From Staphylococcus argenteus (lineage in GTDB: Bacteria; Bacillota; Bacilli; Staphylococcales; Staphylococcaceae), in NCBI RefSeq assembly GCF_000236925.1, contig NC_016941.1, positions 1,426,001 to 1,490,000 on the forward strand: a stretch of 64,000 nt of DNA, written 5' to 3'. This document shows, piece after piece, positions 43,863-54,932 of the stretch. Position numbers and translations under genes: made by a program. The notes beneath the pieces are model-generated. The model was given only the letters and a program-made list of their open reading frames with translations. It did no database searches and was not told the origin of the DNA. The first letter of the stretch is position 1; each line of letters opens with the position of its first letter.

Positions 43863-43915
43863 AAACGGGTCTTGTTATGTATAATCATAATGACTAACCA
43901 CATAACAAAACCCTT
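43863..43915 (-). terminator. Terminator after ndk
   Basis: Stem GGGTCTTGTTATGT with ACATAACAAAACCC (one mismatch), then a minus-strand run of T. Confidence 0.85.
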
Positions 43916-43957
43916 TCTACCTTTATAATTAAATCGTAAAGGTTTACAGTTTATATT

Positions 43958-44407
43958 TTATTCATATAACCAAGCATCACGTGGTGAAGCATAGCTAGTA
44001 ATTTCATTTTCATTAAACCATAAATTAATTTCACGTTCAGCAGACTCTAATGAATCTGAACCGTGAATGATATTTCTACCAACAGTTAAACCTAAATCAC
44101 CTCTTATTGATCCTGGAGAAGCTTCTGATGGATTTGTGCTGCCAATAATATGTCTTGATACATTAACTGCATCTTCACCTTCAACTACCATTGCGAACAC
44201 TGGTGCTGATGTAATAAATGAAATTAAATCATTATAAAATGGTTTGCCTTGGTGTTCGCCATAATGTGTTTCAGCAAGTTCCATTGGTACTTGCATTAAT
44301 TTACCGCCAACAAGTTTAAGTCCTTTTCGTTCAATTCTTGAAATTACTTCACCAATTAGGTTTCTTTGTACTGCATCTGGTTTAATCATTAAAAATGTAC
44401 GTTCCAC
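43958..44407 (-). CDS. ndk: Nucleoside diphosphate kinase
   Basis: Transfers gamma-phosphate between nucleoside triphosphates and diphosphates through a phosphohistidine. The 149 residues carry the active-site segment [18 protein letters not shown] with catalytic His near residue 115, and the N-terminal [17 protein letters not shown]. The start is a GTG at 44407, 8 bases after a GGGGGGAT site. It follows hepT by 92 bases on the same strand, the order hepS-menG-hepT-ndk-aroC also found in Bacillus. A possible catabolite-response element lies in the gap. Confidence 0.95.
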   Translation of the reverse strand: MERTFLMIKPDAVQRNLIGEVISRIERKGLKLVGGKLMQVPMELAETHYGEHQGKPFYNDLISFITSAPVFAMVVEGEDAVNVSRHIIGSTNPSEASPGSIRGDLGLTVGRNIIHGSDSLESAEREINLWFNENEITSYASPRDAWLYE

Positions 44408-44467
44408 TTTATGTATCCCCCCTGTGTTTAATAGGTTTATGTATATTACTATTATATATTAACAGGT

Positions 44468-44484
44468 TGGTAAAGCGCTTTCAA
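44468..44484. promoter_or_regulatory. Candidate cre (CcpA) site upstream of ndk
   Basis: Minus-strand TTGAAAGCGCTTTACCA has the palindromic core AAAGCGCTTT and matches a cre consensus apart from the last positions. It sits 61 bases before the ndk start and 16 bases inside the border after hepT. Weak evidence. Confidence 0.35.
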
Positions 44485-44499
44485 TACTTTTCATAAATA

Positions 44500-45459
44500 C
44501 TAAGTGTTTCTTGAACCCATTTTTTTCGTTAAACTTTGTAAAAGTGATTTAGGGTGGCCATCTGGCAGTTCATCAATTAATTTTAAAGCTTTATTCAAAT
44601 ACTTTGTACTAACTGCTTTAGATTCATTAATACTGTCAGACTTTCTAATAATTTGAATACATTCTTCAAATTCTTTACGATCGCTGTCACGACGTAATTG
44701 TTCAATTTTTAATTTGAATTCTGGATTTTTTCTCATTTCCAATAAAATAGGCAAAGTAATATGACCATTCAACAAGTCACTACCTACAGGTTTTCCTAAT
44801 TTCTTTTCAGAACTAGTAAAATCTAAAACATCATCGATGATTTGGAAGCTCATACCAATATAATGCCCTATCATTTTCAATTTTCGTATTGTTTCTTTAT
44901 CTGAGCGCGATGTAATTGCACCAACTTCTGTCGACAACTGAATTAACAGTGCAGTTTTACGATTAATACGTCTTAAATAATTGATAATTGTTTGCTGACT
45001 ATTAAATTGATCTTGAAATTGGAATAATTCCCCACGACAAACATCTACAATTGATTCAGAAATCAACTTATGCACTCTATTGTCTTCTACTGCCATTAAG
45101 TGCTCTAGTCCTAATGCTAGTAAAAAGTTTCCAGTTAAAATAGCTGTTGTCTGATCCCATTTCTTTGATATGGTTAACTTACCACGGCGTTTATCACTTT
45201 TATCGATAACGTCATCATGAACAAGTGTTGCCATATGAATTAACTCTAATGCGACTGCAACTTGATAAGTTTGTTCAGACGTTTGTTCATCTTCACCAAA
45301 TTGACTACTAAGAATCACAAATGCAGGTCGTACACGTTTACCACCAGAAGACAATAAATGTAAAGAAGCTTGTTCTAGAACAGAATCTTTGCTTTTAATT
45401 GCCTTTTCAAGTCGTTGTTCCACTTTTTTAATTTCATTGTTCATGTTTAACTTTGCCAC
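44500..45459 (-). CDS. hepT: Heptaprenyl diphosphate synthase, catalytic component II
   Basis: Trans-prenyltransferase subunit that builds the C35 side chain of menaquinone together with HepS. I choose the GTG at 45459 (319 residues), with AAAGGTGAT upstream; earlier codons lie inside menG. The two aspartate-rich motifs are seen: HDDVIDKSDKRRGK (near residue 83) and QIIDDVLDFTSSEKKLGKPVGSDL (near 210). GGKRVRPAFV near 40 binds diphosphate. It starts one base after the menG stop, making the hepS-menG-hepT operon for menaquinone. Confidence 0.94.
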   Translation of the reverse strand: MAKLNMNNEIKKVEQRLEKAIKSKDSVLEQASLHLLSSGGKRVRPAFVILSSQFGEDEQTSEQTYQVAVALELIHMATLVHDDVIDKSDKRRGKLTISKKWDQTTAILTGNFLLALGLEHLMAVEDNRVHKLISESIVDVCRGELFQFQDQFNSQQTIINYLRRINRKTALLIQLSTEVGAITSRSDKETIRKLKMIGHYIGMSFQIIDDVLDFTSSEKKLGKPVGSDLLNGHITLPILLEMRKNPEFKLKIEQLRRDSDRKEFEECIQIIRKSDSINESKAVSTKYLNKALKLIDELPDGHPKSLLQSLTKKMGSRNT

Positions 45460-45460
45460 G

Positions 45461-46186
45461 TTAATCACCTTTGGAATTATCTTTTTCTTTATAGCCAAGG
45501 TGCATTGCAGCAACGCCACCTGTAAAGCTACGTACTCTTACATTTATGAACCCAGCTTCTTCGAACATTCGCTTTAATTCGTCTTTGCCTGGAAAATTAA
45601 AAGTAGATTGCTGTAACCATTCATATTCTTCTTTTGACTTTGCAAAAAACTTCCCAAATATCGGCATAACAAATTTAAAGTATAGTGCATATACTTGTTT
45701 AAATACCGGCAAAGTTGGTTGGCTCGTTTCGAGGCACACTACCATACCACCTGGTTTAAGTACTCTATTCATTTCTTTTAATGCTCCTAAATAATCTGGT
45801 ACATTTCTCAAACCAAACCCGATTGTTACATAATCGAATGAATTATCTTCAAATGGTAAGTCCATCGCATCGCCATGAACAAGCTTAACATTTTCCATTG
45901 AAGCAGTTTTCTCTTTTCCTACTTCTAGCATATTTTCACTAAAATCAATACCTGTTACTTCGCCAGTTGGTCCAACTGCTTTACTTAGGGCTATCGTCCA
46001 ATCTGCTGTACCACAGCATACATCTAAGGCTTTTGTACCTTTTCTTACGCCCATATCTTTCATGACACGTTTTCGCCATACTTTATGCTGTTCAAAACTA
46101 ATAATATTGTTTAATCTATCATATTTTTTTGATATATTTTGGAATACTCGATGTACTTGTTCTTTATTTGCTTTATTGTCAGCCAT
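45461..46186 (-). CDS. menG: Demethylmenaquinone methyltransferase
   Basis: SAM-dependent enzyme of the UbiE/MenG (also called menH or ubiE) family that methylates demethylmenaquinone in the last step of menaquinone synthesis. The 241 residues contain the SAM motif [18 protein letters not shown] near residue 49, acidic GIDFSENML near 75, and the family signature [29 protein letters not shown] near 118-146. It lies between hepS (2 bases upstream) and hepT. The start follows GAGG. Confidence 0.94.
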   Translation of the reverse strand: MADNKANKEQVHRVFQNISKKYDRLNNIISFEQHKVWRKRVMKDMGVRKGTKALDVCCGTADWTIALSKAVGPTGEVTGIDFSENMLEVGKEKTASMENVKLVHGDAMDLPFEDNSFDYVTIGFGLRNVPDYLGALKEMNRVLKPGGMVVCLETSQPTLPVFKQVYALYFKFVMPIFGKFFAKSKEEYEWLQQSTFNFPGKDELKRMFEEAGFINVRVRSFTGGVAAMHLGYKEKDNSKGD

Positions 46187-46188
46187 GC

Positions 46189-46761
46189 TTAATTACCTCT
46201 ACTTTTTAAATAACTTTTTTGGATATCGTGTAAGTAACGCTTTACTTCACTTTGATTATATTTCTTGAAGTATGATGGATAGTAATCAGACATATCTTCA
46301 AATAAATAATTATATATTTTTGACTCATCAACTGTCGTACCAAAATGAGAAATTGTAATATACGGAAAAAGTGTTTCAATCCTTACTATTGCTTGTGATA
46401 TTTCATAATCACTTAAAACTTGATGATGTAAAGATGATTTTAATTCGTTGATTTCAACAATTGCTTTACTTATTTCATTTTGAAATGATAAATCATTGAT
46501 TGCTGCAAGTAATGTATAAAAATGTGCACTAATTAAATCACCAATCAAAATTGAATGCTTAGATAAATGATTATATGTAATGTCATCTAGGTGTCTCATT
46601 GATGTGTCAATTGTGAGGCATGCTACTTTGGCAACATCAGGAATATCATATGAATCTAATAATGCACCTAATCTATGATTAATATTTATAGGTTCATACT
46701 CGGATACGCCCTTTAATCTTTCTTTTATTTGTCTTTCCAATTTGCTTACAGTTGTTTCCAT
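46189..46761 (-). CDS. hepS: Heptaprenyl diphosphate synthase component I
   Basis: Regulatory, non-catalytic partner of HepT; together they form the heterodimeric C35 prenyl synthase for menaquinone. The 190 residues are predicted all-helical and lack aspartate-rich motifs, as expected. Recognition comes from segments such as [26 protein letters not shown] (positions about 26-51) and [23 protein letters not shown], typical of GerCA/HepS, and from the context hepS-menG-hepT. The start has GAGGTG upstream. First gene of the operon. Confidence 0.88.
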   Translation of the reverse strand: METTVSKLERQIKERLKGVSEYEPININHRLGALLDSYDIPDVAKVACLTIDTSMRHLDDITYNHLSKHSILIGDLISAHFYTLLAAINDLSFQNEISKAIVEINELKSSLHHQVLSDYEISQAIVRIETLFPYITISHFGTTVDESKIYNYLFEDMSDYYPSYFKKYNQSEVKRYLHDIQKSYLKSRGN

Positions 46762-47160
46762 GTCTACACCTCACGATATTATCACTATTCATATTAACAT
46801 TATATGTAAGAAATTAAAATCTTTTGAAGCATTAAGATTACTTATCATTTTTAAATTTCAGTTTAAACTAACAGTAATTTATGTAGCTTTTGTAATTCTT
46901 ATAATAACCCTTACTTCATTCAAATTATTCATCATTTTAAATAACGCAAAAAACTATAGTAGACTTAGTTACTTTTTAACTATATTCAACGCTAACAATT
47001 AATCTCTTTATTCATATGTATATTTTGTGGTTGCTATTTTTATCACAACTATTATGGCATCTAATATCTTTAATGATTAAATAATGAATGTTCCAAAGAT
47101 TAAAAACTTAGAAGAACATTACAATTTATGTACAGGTTGTAAGTATTAAAGGCAAAATAA
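46762..47160. other. Intergenic region upstream of hepS
   Basis: About 400 AT-rich bases. It includes a plus-strand open frame of 86 codons that overlaps the hepS start region and has no ribosome site, which I reject. Promoter of hepS expected here; not assigned. Confidence 0.45.
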
Positions 47161-47181
47161 AAAGCCCTTATACAGGGCTTT
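47161..47181 (-). terminator. Terminator after hup
   Basis: Perfect stem AAAGCCC / GGGCTTT with a 7-base loop, followed on the minus strand by TTTTATTTT. Confidence 0.88.
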
Positions 47182-47191
47182 CTAAGTAAAA

Positions 47192-47464
47192 TTATTTTAC
47201 AGCATCTTTTAATGCTTTACCAGCTTTGAATGCTGGAACTTTACTTGCTGGGATATCAATTTCTTTACCAGTTTGAGGATTACGACCTTTACGTGCAGCA
47301 CGTTCACGTACCTCAAAGTTACCGAAACCAATTAATTGTACTTTTTCACCTTTAGCAAGTGAGTTTTGGATTGATTCGAATACAGCATCTACTGCTGAAC
47401 CAGCTTCTTTTTTAGTTAAATCAGCTTGTTCTGCAACTGCATTGATTAAATCTGTTTTGTTCAT
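47192..47464 (-). CDS. hup: DNA-binding protein HU
   Basis: Nucleoid-associated histone-like protein; bends and compacts DNA as a dimer. The 90 residues are the standard length, with the N-terminal helices [21 protein letters not shown] and the beta-arm [21 protein letters not shown] (about 46-66). The arm ends near the conserved proline in [20 protein letters not shown]. The start has AGGAGGTGA, one of the strongest sites in the window, in line with high expression. Monocistronic: terminator directly after, 170-base promoter gap before. Confidence 0.96.
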
Positions 47465-47634
47465 TAGACATTCACCTCCTGAGGTTTGATAATGATATGT
47501 TTATATCATTATGGTAAAACTTTAACACAAGCATTATATAAATCGCAATCATTTATGTGGCAAAAACGTTGAATTTAAGCCATTTCTGTTCATAATACGT
47601 AATAAATAGCTGTATATGTGTAATAATACACAAT

Positions 47635-48633
47635 TTATTCAGATTTTTTATCGCGCTCCATTAAATCTTTAACGCATTCTTTTACAGAAATATTTTCAAA
47701 TAAAACTCTATATAATGCATTTGTAATTGGCATATCTACATTTTTTTCTTTAGCTAAATAGTAAACTGATTTAGTTGTATAAATACCTTCGACAACCATA
47801 TTCATTTCAGATAAAGCTTGCTCCATGGATTCACCTTGTCCGAGTTTATACCCTAATGTGAAATTTCGAGAATGCGTTGACGTACATGTAACAATTAAAT
47901 CACCAATACCGCCCAATCCTAAAAACGTCATTGGATCTGCACCTAATTTTTCACCTAGTCTGCTGATTTCAGCTAAACCACGAGTCATTAATGCAGCTTT
48001 CGCATTATCTCCATATCCAATTCCAGCTACAATTCCACTTGCCACTGCAATTATATTTTTTAATGCACCACCAAGTTCAACGCCGATTAAATCATCATTC
48101 GTATAAACACGTAAATAATCATTCATAAATAAATCTTGGATTAATTTACTTACATTTTCATCTTTTGACGAAGCGGCTACAGTTGTTGGTTGTTTTACTA
48201 CAACTTCTTCAGCATGGCTTGGCCCTGATAATACACCAATACCAGCATTATGTTCAGGGGAAATTGAATCTTCAAGCATTTCAGAAACACGTTTAAACGT
48301 ACCATTTTCAATACCTTTAGCAACATGAATAAATGTCTTCTTAGTTGTTAGCTTTTCATTTATTTCAGAAGCAACTTCACGCATCGCTTTAGTTGGTAAT
48401 GCCATTAAATATATATCTGCGTATTGAATAGCTTCATTCAAATCTGATGTCGCAACAATACTATCATTTAATTTCGCATATTTTAAATACTTTTTATTCG
48501 TGTGACATGAGTTTAACTCATCAACAGCATCTTGATTTTTACCCCACATCATCACGTCATGTCCATTTTCAGCTAGTACATTGGCAAGGGCTGTCCCAAA
48601 ACTCCCCATACCAAATACGGTAATTTTAGTCAT
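47635..48633 (-). CDS. gpsA: Glycerol-3-phosphate dehydrogenase (NAD(P)+)
   Basis: Reduces dihydroxyacetone phosphate to sn-glycerol-3-phosphate for phospholipid synthesis. The 332 residues have the N-terminal Rossmann loop [18 protein letters not shown] (residues 7-24), the catalytic lysine region [17 protein letters not shown] near 183-199 and the family signature [14 protein letters not shown] near 245-258. The start has GGGGG 7 bases upstream. It lies 17 bases after der, the conserved der-gpsA-hup order of Firmicutes. Confidence 0.95.
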   Translation of the reverse strand: MTKITVFGMGSFGTALANVLAENGHDVMMWGKNQDAVDELNSCHTNKKYLKYAKLNDSIVATSDLNEAIQYADIYLMALPTKAMREVASEINEKLTTKKTFIHVAKGIENGTFKRVSEMLEDSISPEHNAGIGVLSGPSHAEEVVVKQPTTVAASSKDENVSKLIQDLFMNDYLRVYTNDDLIGVELGGALKNIIAVASGIVAGIGYGDNAKAALMTRGLAEISRLGEKLGADPMTFLGLGGIGDLIVTCTSTHSRNFTLGYKLGQGESMEQALSEMNMVVEGIYTTKSVYYLAKEKNVDMPITNALYRVLFENISVKECVKDLMERDKKSE

Positions 48634-48649
48634 AGTTATCCCCCAATCG

Positions 48650-49960
48650 TTAATTTCTTTTTCGAGCTATAATATGAATTGGCGTACCTTCAAATCCAAA
48701 AGCAGCACGGATTTGGTTCTCTAAATAGCGCTTATAAGAGAAATGCATTAATTCAACATCATTCACAAATACAACGAATGTTGGCGGTTCAATGGCAACT
48801 TGTGTCGCATAAAAGACATTAAGTCGTCTTCCTTTATCTGTTGGCGTAGGATTCATCGAAATCGCGTCTGTAATAACTTCATTCAATGTAGAACTTTGAA
48901 CACGTTTTTTATGATTTTCGCTCGCTTCTTTAATGTATGGGAATAATGTACGTAATCTCGTACGTTCTTTTGCGGATACAAAAGCAATCTGTGCATAGTC
49001 TAAAAATTGGAATTCTTTTCGCACTTCATCTTCAAACTTTTTCATTGTTTTACTATCTTTTTCAACTGTATCCCATTTATTTACAACGATAACTACTGCC
49101 TTACCTTGTTCGTGTGCATAACCAGCTACACGTTTGTCTTGTTCAATAATACCTTGTTCAGCATCGATTACTACAAGAACAACATTTGAGCGTTCAATCG
49201 CTTTTAGCGCTCTTAATACTGAGTATTTTTCAGTTGATTCATATACTTTACCTTTTTTACGCATACCTGCAGTATCGATTAAAACATAATCTTGTCCATC
49301 ATAACTATATTCAGTATCGATTGCATCTCTTGTTGTTCCTGCAACATTAGAGACAATGACACGATCTTCACCTAAGATAGCATTTACTAAACTTGATTTA
49401 CCTACATTTGGACGTCCAATTATTGAAAGACGAATTGTATCTTCATCATATGGGTCTTCTTCCTCTTCACCAAAATGTGATACAACTGCATCTAACAAAT
49501 CACCAAGACCTAAACCATGAGATCCAGAAATTGGATATGGTTCTCCAAAACCTAATGAATAGAAATCATACACGTCTGTACGCATTTCCATATTATCTAC
49601 TTTATTAACCGCTAATACGACCGGCTTTTTAGATTTGTATAAAATTTGAGCAACCATTTCGTCGCTTTGTGTCAATCCTTCACGCACGTTAACCATAAAA
49701 ATGATAACATCCGCTTCATCAATGGCGATTTCTGCCTGTGCTCTAATTTGTGTTTGGAATGGTGCATCACCAATTTCGATACCACCAGTATCAATAATAT
49801 TAAAATCGTGTGTCAACCACTCACCTGAAGAATAAATACGGTCTCGTGTTACACCTGGCGTATCTTCAACGATTGATACACGTTCACCAACTATTCTATT
49901 AAAAATTGTAGATTTACCTACGTTAGGCCTACCTACAATTGCTACTATAGGTTTAGTCAT
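48650..49960 (-). CDS. der: Ribosome biogenesis GTPase Der (EngA)
   Basis: Essential double-domain GTPase needed for 50S subunit maturation. The 436 residues contain two consecutive G domains: first GRPNVGKST near residue 9, DTGG near 57 and NKVD near 118; second GRPNVGKSS near 182, DTAG near 229 and NKWD near 294. A C-terminal KH-like domain (about 355-436) ends in [16 protein letters not shown]. The start follows GAGAGGAAG. It is upstream of gpsA and 230 bases downstream of rpsA with a terminator in between. Confidence 0.96.
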   Translation of the reverse strand: MTKPIVAIVGRPNVGKSTIFNRIVGERVSIVEDTPGVTRDRIYSSGEWLTHDFNIIDTGGIEIGDAPFQTQIRAQAEIAIDEADVIIFMVNVREGLTQSDEMVAQILYKSKKPVVLAVNKVDNMEMRTDVYDFYSLGFGEPYPISGSHGLGLGDLLDAVVSHFGEEEEDPYDEDTIRLSIIGRPNVGKSSLVNAILGEDRVIVSNVAGTTRDAIDTEYSYDGQDYVLIDTAGMRKKGKVYESTEKYSVLRALKAIERSNVVLVVIDAEQGIIEQDKRVAGYAHEQGKAVVIVVNKWDTVEKDSKTMKKFEDEVRKEFQFLDYAQIAFVSAKERTRLRTLFPYIKEASENHKKRVQSSTLNEVITDAISMNPTPTDKGRRLNVFYATQVAIEPPTFVVFVNDVELMHFSYKRYLENQIRAAFGFEGTPIHIIARKRN

Positions 49961-50135
49961 AAGCTAACTTCCTCTCTTTCTTATATCTTTTTAATAATAT
50001 CACATGACACTGTGTAATCAAAATGTGTTTATAATTGTGCTAAGAAAAATTATTATCAAAATATAACAATTCAAAATAACTAACTTTTATGTTTTCTAGC
50101 ATTCATTTCAAATTTAGATAATATTATAAAAAAAT

Positions 50136-50166
50136 ACTCCACATGTGTATCAAAAGCATGTGGAGT
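50136..50166 (-). terminator. Terminator after rpsA
   Basis: Perfect 10-bp stem ACTCCACATG / CATGTGGAGT, followed on the minus strand by a seven-T run. Confidence 0.88.
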
Positions 50167-50189
50167 TCATCATAATATTTATATTCAAA

Positions 50190-51365
50190 TTATAATTTAA
50201 GATTTTTCAGCTTATCACCAATCATATCGCCAATCGTTGGATTATCTTCATCTTCATTATCTAAGTATGCCTCAGTTGTTGCAGGATCACTTTCAATAAC
50301 GTCTTCATTTGGTAATGTAGCTTTGATAGACAATGATACTCTCTCATTTTCTTCATCAATGCCTAAAATTTTAACGCTAACTTGTTGACCAGGTTCTAGT
50401 ACTTCACCTGGTGAACCAATATGTTTATGTGCAATTTCTGAAATATGTACTAGTCCTTGCACACCAGGTGCAATTTCAACAAATGCACCAAAATTCGCTA
50501 ACCTAACCACGACGCCTTCGATAACATCGTTTTCATGGAATTGCCCTTTAATGTTTTCGAAAGGTGTAGGCAACGTATCTTTGATTGATAATGAAATACG
50601 CTCTGTATCTCTATCAATAGATTTAATTTTAACTTTTACATCTTGACCAATTGATACTACCTCTTCTGGTGTTTGGACGTGTTCATGTGAAAGTTCTGAC
50701 ACGTGAACTAGACCATCAACACCACCGATATCAATAAATGCACCAAATTGTGTTAAACGTGCTACTTTACCGTCAATAACATCGCCTTCATTTAATGATT
50801 GTAATAATTGATCTTTTTTAGCGTCATTTTCTTCTTGTTCAACTGCTTTACGGCTTAAAATGACTCTATTATTTTCAGGGTCTAACTCTTCAACTTTAAT
50901 GCGAATTGTTTGTCCATCAAATACAGAGAAATCCTCAATGAAGTCTGTTGAAATTAATGAAGCTGGTACAAAACCTCTTTGTCCTACATCTACGACTAAA
51001 CCACCTTTAACTACTTCCGTAACTTTCGCTTCGATGATTTCATTATTGTCCAATTTCTCTTGTAAATAGCTGTAAGACTTCTCAGTTTCAAGTTGTCTTC
51101 TAGATAAAATGTAAGCTCCAGATTCGTTTTCTTCATCAAACTCAACTTTAGTGACATACGCCTCAACTTCATCGCCCACTTTTACAACTTCACTTGGACT
51201 ATCAATATGATGCGTAGATAGCTGACTAATAGGTATAATACCGTTAAATTTACCACCGTTGATATGAACAACAACTTGTTTATCTTCAACTTGTTGCACT
51301 TCACCAGTGACTTTGTCACCTTCTTTAATATCGTTAATCATTGATTCATTGAATTCTTCAGTCAT
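50190..51365 (-). CDS. rpsA: S1-domain RNA-binding protein (ribosomal protein S1 homologue)
   Basis: RNA-binding protein of the S1 family with four S1 domains, shorter than the six-domain E. coli S1, as is normal for low-GC Gram-positives. The start at 51365 (391 residues, MTEEFNESM) has AAGGAGG upstream; a longer reading of 7 codons covers that site. The repeats begin at about residues 15 (GDKVTGEVQQVEDKQVVV), 103 (IIEAKVTEVVKGGLVVDVG), 188 (GDVIDGKVARLTQFGAFIDIG) and 273 (NDVIEGVVVRLANFGAFVEI). The last two have the canonical FGAF core. The tail is acidic. It lies between cmk and der. Confidence 0.92.
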   Translation of the reverse strand: MTEEFNESMINDIKEGDKVTGEVQQVEDKQVVVHINGGKFNGIIPISQLSTHHIDSPSEVVKVGDEVEAYVTKVEFDEENESGAYILSRRQLETEKSYSYLQEKLDNNEIIEAKVTEVVKGGLVVDVGQRGFVPASLISTDFIEDFSVFDGQTIRIKVEELDPENNRVILSRKAVEQEENDAKKDQLLQSLNEGDVIDGKVARLTQFGAFIDIGGVDGLVHVSELSHEHVQTPEEVVSIGQDVKVKIKSIDRDTERISLSIKDTLPTPFENIKGQFHENDVIEGVVVRLANFGAFVEIAPGVQGLVHISEIAHKHIGSPGEVLEPGQQVSVKILGIDEENERVSLSIKATLPNEDVIESDPATTEAYLDNEDEDNPTIGDMIGDKLKNLKL

Positions 51366-52036
51366 CTTGTTTGCCTCCTTATACACTACATATTTATAAC
51401 ATCTTATAAACTGACAGAATTGTCAAGAAATTCTACCTCGATTACATTTTACGAAATAGTCATATACATAAATATGTCACTTTATCATATTCAAGTCGTC
51501 ATATTGACAAATATTTATTACAACCATTTTTGTATCAAAGTAATGCAGTTCGCTATGTTTATACATATTTTTTGTATAAAAATTAGCATAACTCACTATT
51601 TAGTTTAATAAGTCTGTCATTTCATTGTTCTCTACAAGATATATTATAGTAAAATTTTATACTTTTATAAAACAAAAAGCCACGTAATTAAGAAACTTTT
51701 ACATTCTGATAGTAAGAAGTGTGTATAAAAGGCATCATTCTTTAATCATTACATTTGTTAATACTAATAATAATCCAATGCAAAATTGTTTTTGTGTACA
51801 TATAAGCTGTGGTTAATGTTTAAGAAGCTTATATAATAAATCAATTGCGATTCTTTATTATTTCTGCCTAACTTCCTCGTTTTAATTTTAATTTCGCAAA
51901 AAAAATTAAAGTACATGCTTATTTATGATTTTGTTAGAGCAATTCAGAAACTGTTTATATATCTGTTGAATTATCAAGAGGATTGATCTAATTATACATT
52001 TTCACTTTAAGTATTATCGTTATTCGTATTAAAATT
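51366..52036. other. Long intergenic region between cmk and rpsA
   Basis: About 670 AT-rich bases. A 62-codon plus-strand frame (51420-51608) has no ribosome site and an odd Ile/Tyr/His composition, so I do not call it. No known structured RNA is recognised. The rpsA promoter must lie here. Confidence 0.45.
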
Positions 52037-52082
52037 AACAAAAAGCCATTTCTATTCAACTTGAATAAAAACAGCCTTTTCT
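52037..52082 (-). terminator. Probable terminator after cmk
   Basis: Imperfect hairpin with the tight core TATTCA / TGAATA (3-base loop) and outer AAAAGcC / GcCTTTT, followed by a T-rich stretch on the minus strand. Confidence 0.65.
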
Positions 52083-52124
52083 GTTCGTCAAAGATTTTAA
52101 ATTTTATTAATGTTACCTTTGTAA

Positions 52125-52787
<663 letters not shown>

Positions 52788-52800
52788 TCATTTCCCTTCC

Positions 52801-52829
52801 TTGTCGTTTTATGAATAATATTTTATCAT
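52801..52829 (+). promoter_or_regulatory. Candidate promoter of ansA
   Basis: TTGTCG (52801-52806), 17-base spacer, TATCAT (52824-52829), 31 bases before the start codon. Confidence 0.5.
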
Positions 52830-52860
52830 AATTAGGTAAACGAAATATAGGAGGAAATAT

Positions 52861-53829
52861 ATGAAACATCTACTTGTTATTCATACCGGTGGCACAATAA
52901 GTATGTCACAAGATCAATCTAATAAAGTAGTAACAAATGATATCAACCCTATTTCGATGCATCAAGATGTTATTAATCAATATGCACAAATAGATGAATT
53001 AAACCCTTTTAATGTTCCATCACCTCATATGACTATCCAACACGTTAAACAATTAAAGGATATTATTTTAGATGCAGTATCAAAAAAATATTATGATGGT
53101 TTTGTTATCACACACGGTACTGATACATTAGAAGAAACTGCCTTTTTATTAGATTTAATATTAGGTATTGAAGAACCTGTTGTAATCACTGGTGCAATGC
53201 GTTCATCAAATGAAATTGGGTCAGACGGTTTATATAACTATATTTCCGCTATTCGTGTAGCTTCTGATGAAAAAGCACGCCATAAAGGTGTTATGGTTGT
53301 ATTTAATGATGAAATTCATACCGCGCGAAATGTAACTAAAACCCATACTTCAAATACCAATACTTTTCAAAGTCCGAATCACGGACCACTAGGTGTTCTG
53401 ACAAAAGATCGTGTTCAATTCCACCATATGCCTTATCGTCAACATGCTTTGCCAAATGTTAATGAATCACTTAATGTACCGCTAATTAAAGCGTACATGG
53501 GTATGCCTAGTGATATTTTTAAATTTTACAGTCGTGAAGGAATCGATGGCATGGTCATTGAAGCGCTGGGACAAGGTAATTTACCTCCTAGTGCATTGAA
53601 TGGCATTCAAGAATTAGTCAAACTCAATATACCTATTGTTTTAGTATCTCGTTCTTTCAACGGTATAGTAAGTCCTACTTATGCTTACGATGGTGGTGGA
53701 TATCAACTCGCTCAACAAGGATTTATTTTCTCAAATGGTTTAAATGGTCCTAAAGCACGTTTGAAATTATTAGTTGCTATAAGTAATCATTTAGACATCA
53801 CTAAATTAAAATCATATTTTGAAATGTAA
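52861..53829 (+). CDS. ansA: L-asparaginase, type I
   Basis: Hydrolyses L-asparagine to aspartate and ammonia in the cytoplasm. The 322 residues have both threonine active-site motifs: HTGGTISM near residues 8-15 (first nucleophile Thr) and ITHGTDTLEETA near 83-94 (second Thr-Asp pair). No signal peptide, so the cytoplasmic type. The start has TAGGAGG 8 bases upstream. It is a single plus-strand gene between divergent cmk and convergent bdr, with a large shared terminator structure downstream. Confidence 0.94.
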   Translation: MKHLLVIHTGGTISMSQDQSNKVVTNDINPISMHQDVINQYAQIDELNPFNVPSPHMTIQHVKQLKDIILDAVSKKYYDGFVITHGTDTLEETAFLLDLILGIEEPVVITGAMRSSNEIGSDGLYNYISAIRVASDEKARHKGVMVVFNDEIHTARNVTKTHTSNTNTFQSPNHGPLGVLTKDRVQFHHMPYRQHALPNVNESLNVPLIKAYMGMPSDIFKFYSREGIDGMVIEALGQGNLPPSALNGIQELVKLNIPIVLVSRSFNGIVSPTYAYDGGGYQLAQQGFIFSNGLNGPKARLKLLVAISNHLDITKLKSYFEM

Positions 53830-53847
53830 TTTTAAAGTAAAATAAAA

Positions 53848-53940
53848 AAGGTCTATTTGCATCGGTTAGTCATCAACAAAGTTTGACATAATAAGTATGT
53901 CAATTGTTGAATAGTTAAACTTCTAGCAGATAGACCTTTC
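53848..53940. terminator. Nested bidirectional terminator between ansA and bdr
   Basis: Outer arms AAAGGTCTATTTGC / GCAGATAGACCTTT (one mismatch) enclose an inner hairpin TTGACATA-ataag-TATGTCAA, itself flanked by CAACAA / TTGTTG. A-run on the left and the position between convergent genes suggest action on both strands. Confidence 0.75.
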
Positions 53941-53945
53941 GAGAT

Positions 53946-54932
53946 TTATGATTCTAACGGTGTTTGTTTTTTAGCAAGCATGCTTTGAGCGATAATACCA
54001 CCGTGGAACTTACCATTTTCAATAAAAATAGTATTAGCATCGTTTCCTGCTGCGATTACACCTGCAATGTAACAATTTTCGACATTGGTTTCGTACGTTT
54101 CTTTATTATACATAGGTGCAGTTCCGAATTCATTGGTGTTAATTTGTATACCTACAGATTTTAAAAATTCATAATCTGGATGATATCCAATCATTGCAAA
54201 TACATAATCGTTGTGAATTGTCTTACTCTTTCCATTTACTTCATAAGTCAAAGTATCTTCAGTAATTTGTGTGACATTGGCATTGAATTCCATGTCTATT
54301 TTTTCATGATTTACAAGTGCTGTGAAGTTCGGAAGTATCCACGGTTTAATTGACGGTGAATAATCACCACCTCGATATAATACTGTAACGTTAGCACCAG
54401 CTTTTTCTAATTCTAATGCAGCATCAATCGCTGAGTTTTTACCGCCAATAATTACAACGTCTTGATCGAAGTATGGATGCGCTTCTTTAAAGTAATGGAA
54501 AACTTTTGATAAATCAGCACCTTCAACTTCTAATGTATTATGCTGTCCATAGTATCCAGTTGCAATTGTCAAAAAGCGACATTCATATACATCTTTCGTT
54601 GTAGTTATTGTAAATTTATTATCTATTTTTTTAACTGTTAACACTTCTTCGAATGCATTCACCCTTAATTGATGATGCTTCACAACTTCACGATAATATA
54701 CTAACGCTTGATTACGTCTTGGCTTACTTTCTTCTACGATAAATGGCACGTCCCCAATACTTAATTTATCGCTTGATGAGAAAAATGTTTGGTGTGTTGG
54801 ATAATTATATATTGATTCAACGACATTGCCCTTTTCAATAATTAGCGTGTCAATGCCTTTTCTTTTTTGTTCAATAGCCGCACTTAAACCGCATGGCCCT
54901 CCACCAATTATAATACTTTCTACTTTTTGCAT
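53946..54932 (-). CDS. bdr: Bacillithiol disulfide reductase (YpdA/Bdr)
   Basis: NADPH-dependent flavoprotein that regenerates bacillithiol from its disulfide. The start at 54932 (328 residues, MQKVESIIIGGGPCG) has AAAGGAGG upstream; an earlier reading of 14 codons is not needed. The FAD loop IIGGGPCGLSAAIEQ with the conserved Cys14 is at the N-terminus. The NADPH loop VIIGGKNSAIDAALELEKAG is near residues 157-176. The family has no CxxC pair; the single Cys14 is its redox residue. It complements bshA at 34019-35161. Confidence 0.92.
   Translation of the reverse strand: MQKVESIIIGGGPCGLSAAIEQKRKGIDTLIIEKGNVVESIYNYPTHQTFFSSSDKLSIGDVPFIVEESKPRRNQALVYYREVVKHHQLRVNAFEEVLTVKKIDNKFTITTTKDVYECRFLTIATGYYGQHNTLEVEGADLSKVFHYFKEAHPYFDQDVVIIGGKNSAIDAALELEKAGANVTVLYRGGDYSPSIKPWILPNFTALVNHEKIDMEFNANVTQITEDTLTYEVNGKSKTIHNDYVFAMIGYHPDYEFLKSVGIQINTNEFGTAPMYNKETYETNVENCYIAGVIAAGNDANTIFIENGKFHGGIIAQSMLAKKQTPLES

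Noticed and set aside
46742..47002. 86-codon plus-strand frame upstream of hepS
   Set aside because: No ribosome site, Ile/Phe/Thr-rich noise composition, begins antisense to hepS.
51420..51608. 62-codon plus-strand frame between rpsA and cmk
   Set aside because: No ribosome site, no recognisable domain, composition of AT-rich noise.
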